This document shows, in pieces, positions 32,101 to 40,149 of a stretch of 64,000 bases of DNA. The notes beneath the pieces are model-generated. The model ran no database searches. It was not told where the DNA came from and was given only the letters and a program-made list of their open reading frames with translations. This DNA is from Schizochytrium sp. TIO01 (lineage: Eukaryota; Sar; Bigyra; Thraustochytrida; Thraustochytriidae). The stretch is from positions 2,687,102-2,751,101 of the forward strand of contig SMSO01000025.1 of the NCBI GenBank assembly GCA_004764695.1. Reading direction: 5' to 3'. A program made the translations under genes and the position numbers. Every line of letters starts with the position of its first letter. Position 1 is the stretch's first letter.

Positions 32101-35100
32101 TCACTGTCATCGTTATCGCCATCTTCCTTAAGTTCATGGTCTTCTTCAGAGCTCTCTTCTTCATCTTCTGAATGGCTCACGTTGGAGGCTGATTTAGAAA
32201 GCTTCGATGAACGAGACTTGCCTGAGAGAGGTTCTTGGATTTCTACATGGTCTTCAAATGACGGCGACTCGCTATGATGACTTGTAGACTCTTCAATATC
32301 CTCACCCCCGCTGTCTTCCTTCTCGTCATTACTATCATCTTCGGTAGTAGCCTGTGTGAGAGGCTTTGAGCCAAGCTGGACACCGAATCCTTCCATGTCC
32401 GACTCAAACGAATACGGACTTGAGCTCATAGGAGAAGCCTTGTGAATCGGTTGAGATTGTGAAGCAAGACTCTCTACCTCTTCTTCTTCACTGTCATCGT
32501 TATCGCCATCTTCCTTAAGTTCATGGTCTTCTTCAGAGCTCTCTTCTTCATCTTCTGAATGGCTCACGTTGGAGGCTGATTTAGAAAGCTTCGATGAACG
32601 AGACTTGCCTGAGAGAGGTTCTTGGATTTCTACATGGTCTTCAAATGACGGCGACTCGCTATGATGACTTGTAGACTCTTCAATATCCTCACCCCCGCTG
32701 TCTTCCTTCTCGTCATTACTATCATCTTCGGTAGTAGCCTGTGTGAGAGGCTTTGAGCCAAGCTGGACACCGAATCCTTCCATGTCCGACTCAAACGAAT
32801 ACGGACTTGAGCTCATAGGAGAAGCCTTGTGAATCGGTTGAGATTGTGAAGCAAGACTCTCTACCTCTTCTTCTTCACTGTCATCGTTATCGCCATCTTC
32901 CTCAAGTTCATGGTCTTCTTCATAGCTCTCTTCTTCATCCTCTGAATGGCTCACGTTGGAGGTTGATTTAGAAAGCTTCGATGAACGAGACTTGCCTGAG
33001 AGAGGTTCTTGGATTTCTGCATGGTCTTCAAATGACGGCGATTCGCTATGATGACTAGTAGACTCTTCATTATCCTCTGCATCGTGTCTGCTCACGCTTT
33101 GATCTTCATCCTCGCTGTCATCCTTCCCATCATTGTTATCATCTTCGGTAGTAGCCTGTGTGAGAGGTTTTGAACCAAGCTGGACACCAAACCCTTCCAT
33201 GTCTGACTCAAACGAATACGGACTTGAGCTCATAGGAGATGCTTTCTGGATCAACTTACGTTGCGAAAGAAGGCTCTCCACGTCTTCCTCCTCCTCGTCG
33301 TTGTGAGCGTCATACTGCTCTTCCTCCTTCATCCGCCCATTGTCATCGATCTCTTCTTCATGTTCTGAAAGATTCAGTGGGGAAGCAATTTTAGAATGAT
33401 CCGACGAGTGGGACTTGCCTGAAAGGGGCTCGTGTAACTGCATATTATCTCTAATGACTGGCGACTCCCTATGATAATTGACAGACTCTTCAGTGTTTTC
33501 ATCCTCGTGACTAATTTCATCCTCATCTTTGCCATCACCGCTTGCAGCAATTGCTGAAACAGGAGGCTTTGAGCCAAGCTGTACACCAAATCCTTCCATG
33601 TCTGACTCAAACGAAAACTGACTTGAGTTCATGGGAGAGGCCTCATGGATCGATTGAGATTGTGAAGCAAGGCTCTCTACCTCGTCGCCATCGTTACCTC
33701 CATCTTCTGCCATATCATGGTCACAGCTCTCTTCTTCATCTTCTGAGTGGCTCACATTGGAGGCTGATTTAGAAAGCTTCGATGAACGAGACTTGCCTGA
33801 GAGAGGTTCTTGGATTTCTACATGGTCTTCAAATGGCAGCGACTCGCTATGATAACTTTCAGACTCTTCATTATCCTCTGCTTCGTGTCTGCTCACGCTT
33901 TGATCTTCATCCTCGCTGTCATCCTTCTCATCATTGTTATCATCTTCGGTAGTAGCCTGTGTGAGAGGCTTTGAACCAAGCTGGACGCCAAACCCTTCCA
34001 CGTCTGACTCAAACGAATACGGACTTGAGCTCATTGGGTTGGCTTTCGAGTGTGACTTTGACTGCGAAGCAAGGTTTTCTAGCTCTAGCTCTTCCTCTTC
34101 ATCCTCCGAATGGTTCACACTGAAGGTTGATTTAGAAAGCTTCGATGAACCAGACTTGCCTGAGAGAGGCTCTTGCGACTGCATCTTATCTCCAATGACT
34201 GGCGAATCACTACGATGACTGATAGAATCTTCACTGTTTTCATCGCCATGACTACTCTCAACCTCATCCTTGCCATCGCCACTTCCAGAGATGGCTGGGA
34301 CAGGAGGCTTTGAACCGAGTTGTACACCAAATCCTTCCGTGTCTGACTCAAACGAATACGGACTTGAGCTCATAGGAGAAGCCTTGTGTGATGACTGAGA
34401 TTGTGAAGCAAGGCTCTCTACCTCTTCTTCTTCGCCGTCATCGTTATCGCCATCTTCCTCAAGTTCATGGTCTTCTTCATAGCTTTCTTCTTCATCCTCT
34501 GAATGGTTCACATTGGAGGCTGATTTAGAAAGCTTCGATGAACGAGACTTGCCTGAGAGAGGTTCTTGGATTTCTACATGGTCTTCAAATGACAGCGACT
34601 CGCTATGATGACTTGCAGACTCTTCATTATCCTCTGCATCGTGTCTGCTCACGCTTTGATCTTCATCCTCGCTGTCATCCTTCTCATCATTGTTATCATC
34701 TTCGGTAGTAGCCTGTGTGAGAGGTTTTGAACCAAGCTGGACGCCAAACCCTTCCACGTCTGACTCAAACGAATACGGACTTGAGCTCATTGGGTTGGCT
34801 TTCGAGTGTGACTTTGACTGCGAAGCAAGGTTTTCTAGCTCTAGCTCTTCCTCTTCATCCTCCGAATGGTTCACACTGAAGGTTGATTTAGAAAGCTTCG
34901 ATGAACCAGACTTGCCTGAGAGAGGCTCTTGCGACTGCATCTTATCTCCAATGACTGGCGAATCACTACGATGACTGATAGAATCTTCACTGTTTTCATC
35001 GCCATGACTACTCTCAACCTCATCCTTGCCATCGCCACTTCCAGAGATGGCTGGGACAGGAGGCTTTGAACCGAGTTGTACACCAAATCCTTCCGTGTCT

Positions 35101-36848
35101 GACTCAAACGAATACGGACTTGAGCTCATAGGAGAAGCCTTGTGTGATGACTGAGATTGTGAAGCAAGGCTCTCTACCTCTTCTTCTTCAAATTCATTGC
35201 TATCGCCATCTTCTGCCATATCACGGCCATAACTCTCTTCTTCATCTTCTAAATGACTCCCATTGGACGCTGATTTAGAAAGTTTCGATGAACGAGACTT
35301 GCTTGAGAGAGGCTCTTGCAACTGCATGTTATCTCCAATATTTGGTGACTCACTCTGATGGCTTGCAGACTCTTCGATAGCTTGATCACTGTGACTGCCC
35401 ATGTCAGAGTCCTCGTTTTCGCTATCTTCTTCATTGTCATTATCATATTCAGCAATAGGTTGCGTGTTAGACTTCAAGTCAAGTTGTACACCAAATTCAC
35501 CCATATCAGACCCAAACGAATACGGACTTGAGCTAATCGGGGAAGCTTTCAATTGGGACTTTGATTGTGAAGCTAGCCCCCTTATTGCTTCCGCATCGTC
35601 ATCATCCTGCTCTCCAACAATCGATAGTCCCTGGTGAAAGTTCTCTGATTCGTCCTCTGAGTGGCTCGTCGATTTAGAAAAGTTAGAAGCATGTGACTTT
35701 CCTGACAGAGGTTCTTGCAGTTGCGCATGTTCTTCAAACGACGGCGACTGACTACAGTAGCTATTCGATTGGTTATCAGACTCCGCAATATCCTCGACAA
35801 CTGAAGGTGATGACATAGACCCGCTCCATGTGTCCTTGATAGTCAACTTAGACTCTTCCTCTTCTTGTGCAATGCTAGAACGGTCGGCCGGAGAGAACAT
35901 TTCGTCCTTGCGTGCACGCAGTTCAGCTTCTCGAGATGATGGACTTGACATGTAGAACTCAGGGTCAAACTGTGTTTTTGACTGTGCAATTTCTTGCTCC
36001 ATAGTCCCCGAAAGCATTGGAGCCGCTACATTAGCCATTATGACAGGCTTGGTATCAAGTGCACCGTCAGAAAAACCTGAAGAGCTCTTCAAGCGAGTTG
36101 ATGGCAACCGAGCATCAGCTGCTGAAGGCGATGTTGCTGTCAAAGAGGAAGAAAGGGGTTTCCTTTCTGAAGATCGCGAATCCGTATTCCCGGAGCGCGG
36201 GGATCTACTCGCCACCGAGGACTGACGGGACGAGCGCGCCGAGGGAGGCGAGCCAATCTCTGACGTGTTTGCTGATACAGGACTTCGTTCGACACCACGG
36301 CTCTCAGATTTTGATAAAGGTGAAGTTGTACAGCTAGATATGGATGATGCCACAGATTTTCTCTCTGGTTTTGTCGCAGACCTACTGCCCATAGTAAGTC
36401 TATCGCGCAAAATCTGAAGCAAGAGCGGACTTGGGGCATCTGGCTCAAGACCAAGTTTTGCTGAGAGCTGCTGACGGCCGGAGTAGTCTTCAAGTGCCCA
36501 TGTGGTTTCGGGCATGAAGACCGATAGCGTACGATCGAGCTCATAGAACTCAAAACATTCGTGAAGAAGTCCCGCAAGTAGACGACCCTCGTCGCTTTCC
36601 TTGATTTTTTGGACTCGGTTGTTTTCAAGATACACGCCGCTCGCCCTTTCCTGCTCATCTAGGGCTGTAAAAACCGCTGCTCTTAGTTGGGCTCGGATCG
36701 TGCCTAACACACCCTTCGCTTCCAGTGTGCGAGACACAATATGCTTCAGTTGATCCAGTTGTTTATCAGTTTCGGCATTGCCTTGAGCTTGAGCCATCGC
36801 CTGGGATCCCATACCGTTCTCAGCGTATCCTTTCTCAGCTGCCGGCAT
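29148..36848 (-). CDS. giant FOP/CEP43-like centrosomal protein with acidic-serine repeats
   Basis: A 2,566-residue protein. Residues ~30-150 match the N-terminal LisH-containing dimerisation domain of FOP (FGFR1OP/CEP43) and plant TONNEAU1: KHIVSRTLEAKGVLGTIRAQ, RAAVFTALDEQERA, GRLLAGLLHECFEFYELDRT and SVFMPETTWALEDYSGR all align with the human family as I know it. FOP is a centriolar-satellite/basal-body protein of roughly 400 residues; this one is about six times longer. The rest is disordered, rich in Ser, Glu and Asp, and made largely of ~125-130-residue repeats with the cores PYSFESDMEGFGVQLGSKP and EPLSGKSRSSKLSKS, about 14 copies, degenerating towards the C-terminus. The last ~150 residues are very acidic (EYGEDFEDDFEEEEDEE). 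It probably acts at the basal body or centrosome. Confidence 0.9.
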   Translation of the reverse strand: MPAAEKGYAENGMGSQAMAQAQGNAETDKQLDQLKHIVSRTLEAKGVLGTIRAQLRAAVFTALDEQERASGVYLENNRVQKIKESDEGRLLAGLLHECFEFYELDRTLSVFMPETTWALEDYSGRQQLSAKLGLEPDAPSPLLLQILRDRLTMGSRSATKPERKSVASSISSCTTSPLSKSESRGVERSPVSANTSEIGSPPSARSSRQSSVASRSPRSGNTDSRSSERKPLSSSLTATSPSAADARLPSTRLKSSSGFSDGALDTKPVIMANVAAPMLSGTMEQEIAQSKTQFDPEFYMSSPSSREAELRARKDEMFSPADRSSIAQEEEESKLTIKDTWSGSMSSPSVVEDIAESDNQSNSYCSQSPSFEEHAQLQEPLSGKSHASNFSKSTSHSEDESENFHQGLSIVGEQDDDDAEAIRGLASQSKSQLKASPISSSPYSFGSDMGEFGVQLDLKSNTQPIAEYDNDNEEDSENEDSDMGSHSDQAIEESASHQSESPNIGDNMQLQEPLSSKSRSSKLSKSASNGSHLEDEEESYGRDMAEDGDSNEFEEEEVESLASQSQSSHKASPMSSSPYSFESDTEGFGVQLGSKPPVPAISGSGDGKDEVESSHGDENSEDSISHRSDSPVIGDKMQSQEPLSGKSGSSKLSKSTFSVNHSEDEEEELELENLASQSKSHSKANPMSSSPYSFESDVEGFGVQLGSKPLTQATTEDDNNDEKDDSEDEDQSVSRHDAEDNEESASHHSESLSFEDHVEIQEPLSGKSRSSKLSKSASNVNHSEDEEESYEEDHELEEDGDNDDGEEEEVESLASQSQSSHKASPMSSSPYSFESDTEGFGVQLGSKPPVPAISGSGDGKDEVESSHGDENSEDSISHRSDSPVIGDKMQSQEPLSGKSGSSKLSKSTFSVNHSEDEEEELELENLASQSKSHSKANPMSSSPYSFESDVEGFGVQLGSKPLTQATTEDDNNDEKDDSEDEDQSVSRHEAEDNEESESYHSESLPFEDHVEIQEPLSGKSRSSKLSKSASNVSHSEDEEESCDHDMAEDGGNDGDEVESLASQSQSIHEASPMNSSQFSFESDMEGFGVQLGSKPPVSAIAASGDGKDEDEISHEDENTEESVNYHRESPVIRDNMQLHEPLSGKSHSSDHSKIASPLNLSEHEEEIDDNGRMKEEEQYDAHNDEEEEDVESLLSQRKLIQKASPMSSSPYSFESDMEGFGVQLGSKPLTQATTEDDNNDGKDDSEDEDQSVSRHDAEDNEESTSHHSESPSFEDHAEIQEPLSGKSRSSKLSKSTSNVSHSEDEEESYEEDHELEEDGDNDDSEEEEVESLASQSQPIHKASPMSSSPYSFESDMEGFGVQLGSKPLTQATTEDDSNDEKEDSGGEDIEESTSHHSESPSFEDHVEIQEPLSGKSRSSKLSKSASNVSHSEDEEESSEEDHELKEDGDNDDSEEEEVESLASQSQPIHKASPMSSSPYSFESDMEGFGVQLGSKPLTQATTEDDSNDEKEDSGGEDIEESTSHHSESPSFEDHVEIQEPLSGKSRSSKLSKSASNVSHSEDEEESSEEDHELKEDGDNDDSEEEEVESLASQSQPIHKASPMSSSPYSFESDMEGFGVQLGSKPLTQATTEEDSNDEKDDSEDEDNEKFASHHSESPSFEDHLEIQEPLSGKSHSSKIYKPTSNGIHSEDEEESYDYDMTEDGGNNEVESSHVDEDAEDSVSHRSESSDIADNIQLQEPLSGKSHSSKLSNESHSEDEEENYGRELTEDVSNEEDEEVEKVATSNHESSRLSPSPYSFESDTEGFGVQLGSKPLAQANTKDDSDSDSEGEDGDFDVENHTAKDLCESNSRHSESPAIGDNMQLQEPLSAKSHSSKLSKSASRASHLEDEEEDYNHDKAEDSDNVNNENGEVESISSQSRSILKASPTSSSPNSLESDMEGFGVQFGSKPLPQFIAKDSTDSEGDDEDGDFSANNRTSEDASEFHSHGSKSPATGNNTQVQEPLSGKSRSSEVSKSISNAGHSDEEDDEESYNHELANEEEQDDDNDDIEEEAERFAFQTKSTHKGSPMSSSPSSFGSEMEVEGFGVHFGSKSPAQAIAKDGDGMEDENRSETESVSPHSREAAGREEAAQKPSLSYDYQNNSFLTQDIISKATEGTPTIDSVQHSLHEDSDGGEFSVSPKEDHERQSNFSQFSDEDQAGVGPLRTSSRDQYSHSTNHEGSIDSHNVEEAEHTNDESEDEEDFSFAPSSGVHKHFHMDNTVGGSHPYAEKVNASKSEEGNQSDVHESVTRDQNKGYGKAHERLASSGRVGLLSSETNEGSFRGSVHSSLQEEEHEEDAGSLSESSHSDKGKVVEYDKAPHAAIADRNSLVEASSTQEEPYSSMGSFDASFDSDEEFGVNIANVIGNKDDVSLSDYSNKVGVNEAEDRKSLETRNDHSNFSKNSMLDEDSDEDKGEGDESDDEYGEDFEDDFEEEEDEEGAEGSVLHNEEISVPSEVESVASLESGSCELSNDGGSKISTEDAKDAEDRSEDTPVAHIKIDLDEQIVESIEFGVSETALQDQCDDIF
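31960..33120 (-). repeat. three near-identical 387-base units
   Basis: The same landmark (CGGTTGAGATTGTGAAGC on the plus strand) occurs at 32061, 32448 and 32835, giving an exact 387-base (129-codon) period with almost no differences between neighbours. This indicates very recent tandem duplication or conversion. Confidence 0.85.
33885..34432 (-). repeat. copy 1 of a 756-base-period duplication
   Basis: Essentially identical to 34641-35188 at a constant offset of 756 bases (252 codons, two repeat units). The overlapping alternative-frame open stretches are also identical between the two copies. Confidence 0.85.
34641..35188 (-). repeat. copy 2 of a 756-base-period duplication
   Basis: Partner of 33885-34432. 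The copies diverge abruptly after TCTTCTTCTT, where copy 2 reads CAAATTCAT. Confidence 0.85.
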
Positions 36849-38286
36849 GATAGATTTCCCTTATCTTCAAGTACCTAAGAAGCTGTAAATAGTAACCAAA
36901 TATGACGAGATGGTTGCAGACCCAAACCTTTCGATTGGCCAATCTTGTAGACACTGAAGTGAGTCCAGGTAACCCTGAAAGTCAAGGGTTCCCAAGTCCT
37001 CTTGTCTTGGTTGAAAAGGTGCTTTGGCAGGATTAAATTCCTGTTAATAACTATAATAATACTGAGAGCCCAAACGGTCGAGTTCCTGGCAGATTGCAGC
37101 CGTGAAATTCAATCCTTTTCAAGTGATGAACTTTCCTCCCTGCAGGCCTCACTCAAGAAGGCCTCAATGAGCCACACCAATGTCGCACCGCGGAAAGCAA
37201 CAGCCCTTGTTGCAAGCTAAGGGAGTGGATGTGGTGGAAGTGAATGACGCAACACGTAAACGAGTGAACAAGTTTAAGGATGAACGGAGGGATGAATAGT
37301 GGCACTCAAGAGCTAGAAACCCGGCTAAATCTATAAAAGCAGTTTAAGCTCCCAGTTGAACACAGGATTCTCACCTCCGCAAAACTATGGCCCTTCAGGC
37401 CTTTTAGTCCTGGGCTCGACGACCCTTTTCCCGCTCCAAACTGGTCTAGTCGCAGTCGCAAGGAGTTATGGAGATCAATTGTTTTTAAAATTAAAAAATA
37501 TTAACTTACTTACTCGCGTCTTTCATGAGCTGCCATTCTTACTGATCTGCATATGACATCGCTAATTCTACCGCATAGTTTTATAACCCCATTTCTACAG
37601 TATAACAAGAAGAAGAGTTAGAAAAAGAGTTTTTATTCTGTCTTCTATTGTAAAGAAAACAAGGCATCCGCTTCTACCGAAAATTTTCAACACATACATA
37701 TACATACCTACCGTAATAGAAGGCACCTCAACAAAAGTGGAAACGAAAGGAACTTGAAATACAACAGTAACACGCACTAGCAGGTACCTACCCGCTTCGT
37801 TAAGACTACTATGAGTAGTACCCAGTGTTAGCTACGTTTCGTCAAGAAACAGCCAACTATCTATCTATCTATCTAACTAAACAACTGACCAACTGGGTCT
37901 CTGTTTGGGTCTCTTTGTCGGTTTGCTTCAAAGACGTTCCCCGCTCTCCATGTCTTGGTGCCTCTCAGCCAGCGGGATTCGTACCCCTGTGACCCGGCAC
38001 AACGCTCGACGAGACAGGCGCTATATGCCGGGCAACAGCAATGGTCATAGTAACATCTCACTAATTCTTTTGACCGTTTCGCTCATTTTTGTTAACTTCA
38101 AAAATAAATAAATGAAATGAATCGTCCACAGGGCACAAGACAGAAGAAGCCTCGAAAGCAGGCCAAGCGAGGCCTTCTTTGGGCCCCTTTTAAAGGCCTC
38201 TTTGAGGTCAATGTCGATGATCCTCGGCCTCTTCGAAGTAAGCTTGGCTAGCTGGTCGGTCGGTCGTTCATGCTCCAGGCATCCGT
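36849..38286. other. intergenic region
   Basis: 1.4 kb upstream of the FOP-like gene start. It includes a short TATC tract near 37857-37874, the tRNA-like element at 37974-38032 and an 8-base-arm inverted repeat (GAGGCCTT / AAGGCCTC, 38169-38200). Open frames are under 75 codons and unconvincing. Confidence 0.5.
37974..38032 (-). other. tRNA-like pol III box A/B element (possible SINE or tRNA relic)
   Basis: On the minus strand a box A-like TAGCGCCTGTC (38023-38013) is followed by a box B-like GGGGTACGAATCCC (37987-37974). Between and around them a perfect 7-base inverted repeat CCCGGCA / TGCCGGG occurs (37993-37999 and 38026-38032). The T-arm has a mismatch, and no full cloverleaf with a 7-base anticodon loop can be drawn, so it is not a standard tRNA gene. 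A tRNA-derived SINE or tRNA pseudogene is possible. Confidence 0.3.
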
Positions 38287-38940
38287 TTATTCGATCACGA
38301 GTCTGCGGTTTGAGCGAAGGCGCTGCGGCGCGGCCTTGGAGCCGGGCTCGGAGTAGAGGCGAAGGCGGCCTCTACGGGGGTCCTCCTCGCGACACTCGGA
38401 AGACGGAGTCGCCGGCACTGGATTAGATGGACTTGAGGAGTTTGCTAAGTTTGACGTTGCAAGTCCTGAGTGTGCGGCGTGCTTTGAATTACGTGTTTGG
38501 GGTTTGGAGTTTGAACTTCGAAGATTTGAATTTTGAGGATTTGAATTTCGAGGATTTGAATTTCGAGGGTTTAAAGTTTGAGGATTTGAATTTGAAGTTT
38601 TTAAATTTGACTGCGCCAAATTTGAAAGTGAGTCTCGCTCCGAAGACGTCGCAGGTGGCCCCGGACGCGGCCTGCGGCTCGGCACCGCCCCAGTTGCCTT
38701 TCCTTTGCGTCGCTCCTCGTGTTTGTTGTCCTCCTCCTTTTCAGGGCCGTCCTCGTCGCTCTGTCTGCTGCTGCTGCCGCTGGGTTCCAGTCTCAGCGAT
38801 GCCATGAGCGAGGCGAATCGTGCGTCCAGTTCGGCGCTGAGCGCGGTGGCTTGGGCATTCCCCATCGGCGCTGCCGCTGTCTCAAGCGCAAGAGCCTGCC
38901 ACGCAGCCAGGCGCAAGTCTGTGCGGCGGTTCGAGCTCAT
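38287..38940 (-). CDS. small Asn/Ser/Pro-rich hypothetical protein
   Basis: About 217 residues from the ATG at 38940; an in-frame ATG at 38976 gives 229. The N-terminal ~50 residues look helical (LAAWQALALETAAAPMG, ALSAELDARFASLMASLRLE). A 5-residue repeat of the NSNPR/NSNPQ type (~residues 115-145) is encoded by a 15-base tandem repeat, and the C-terminus is Arg-rich (RLRSNRRLVIE). No family is recognised. The opposite strand is also open over part of it, so coding status is uncertain; the helical N-terminus is the main support. Confidence 0.45.
   Translation of the reverse strand: MSSNRRTDLRLAAWQALALETAAAPMGNAQATALSAELDARFASLMASLRLEPSGSSSRQSDEDGPEKEEDNKHEERRKGKATGAVPSRRPRPGPPATSSERDSLSNLAQSNLKTSNSNPQTLNPRNSNPRNSNPQNSNLRSSNSKPQTRNSKHAAHSGLATSNLANSSSPSNPVPATPSSECREEDPRRGRLRLYSEPGSKAAPQRLRSNRRLVIE
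38517..38620. repeat. 15-base tandem repeat
   Basis: Imperfect units of GGATTTGAATTTCGA repeated about six times, coding the Asn-Ser-Pro repeats of the minus-strand hypothetical protein. Confidence 0.85.
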
Positions 38941-38976
38941 GATGATAGGCGGCTCAAGGAGTTTACAGCTCTGCAT

Positions 38977-40149
38977 TCATTCATTCGTTCTCAAAAGCCG
39001 CGTTCTTGTTCTTCTCTTTCTGCTTCTTAATCTTGTATTGGGGCCCCAAAGCATCGTAGTACACACCATTAGAAGTTCCTATGGGGGGACTAGGCCCCAT
39101 AATGTGGAGGAGGAATTACATACATAACAACAGAACAGCATCGCAGGAGGTGTAATAACGAAGAAGCAAATGCACATGTAGAGGGGCTTACGAGGAAGCT
39201 AGGCAGCAGAAGAGGGCGCAGTGGAGCAAGCGCGAATGAGCTGCGATTTGTGTCGAGAACGAACAATGGGCAGCTTGGAGTAGATTGTATTTATTCTATT
39301 TTTTTTTTTTGGATATAATGGAGAACAAAACAATCAGTGGGGCCCGGAAAACGTCATGCTTGGGCAACTTCTGTGATGCTGAAAACTCAGAGGGCCTATA
39401 TAAAAGATACTGAAGAAAAGAAACACTCCACGAAAGATGCATCGGACGTCAACTTGTGCATCATGGTGGTTCTCGAAGCGATGGATTGCGCACATGTTAA
39501 TTTATTTTCCAAAACAGGTACTAAATAAACTATGGAGTGCTGTGATGCGGGAGGAGGGGGAATTGTTGCGGCTTTTATGGCCGCGTTTTAGTTTGAGTCA
39601 ACCCTTTTGTACCGCGGTGCCTTGAACTTCATCGACAGAGAGTAATATCGCGTCAATTTGTGAAGCAAAGCACGACAAGCCAGAATAAATTCTTCAGACT
39701 GACTTATTAGTCAGCGAAGAAACTTTGCATTGTTCTCCGCTGAAAAACTTTGGACTCCAGCCAGCCTTGATCCAGTTTTTCCGCCCTCCAACGCCGACTT
39801 GAACTCTTTGTTATCGTTTTGTTGCCAGTAAGCCTTTGCAGCCCAGCGCATCGTAAGAAAAACACAGCAGTACGTAGCGAGATCTGTGTGCTCTTCTTTG
39901 TTTGAGTGGACAGACTAATTTTAATTTTTAAAAGCCATTCGGCACTTCCTCATGCTATTCTCGTATATAGCAAACAATCGCAAGTAATTGATCACTTTTC
40001 TTCCTTGATTGTAGATTGTCAATAGAAACAATTCCAGTTTCTGCTTCGTGTTGCGGCTCGCGCGAGTCCTTGGCAGCGCGAGTCCTCCTGGGCAGCGCGA
40101 GGAACAGCGACGGCTCTGGCTTCTTGCTGAGTTAAAGGGGATTTCTAGA
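38977..40149. other. intergenic region, divergent promoters
   Basis: 1.2 kb between the hypothetical gene (-) and the RhoGEF gene (+). It holds a T/A-rich stretch near 39285-39310. The frame from 40048 is open without an ATG and is taken as 5' UTR. No other gene is seen. Confidence 0.5.

Larger units (their letters stand above)
30560..35560 (-). repeat. coding tandem repeat array, ~14 units
   Basis: Repeats inside the FOP-like gene, counted by the FGVQLGSKP-type core: about 13 clear copies and a degenerate 14th (EEFGVNIAN near 29670). Each unit holds a SPYSFESD..EGFGVQ box, an acidic linker, a QEPLSGKS..SKLSKS box and a run of E/D before LASQS. Units near the middle are nearly identical in DNA; those at the 3' end have diverged. 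Confidence 0.9.

Noticed and set aside
30560-35560. Evenly spaced repeats considered as a CRISPR-like array
   Set aside because: Units are 387 bases or so, stay in one reading frame and encode protein; there are no short repeats with unique spacers.
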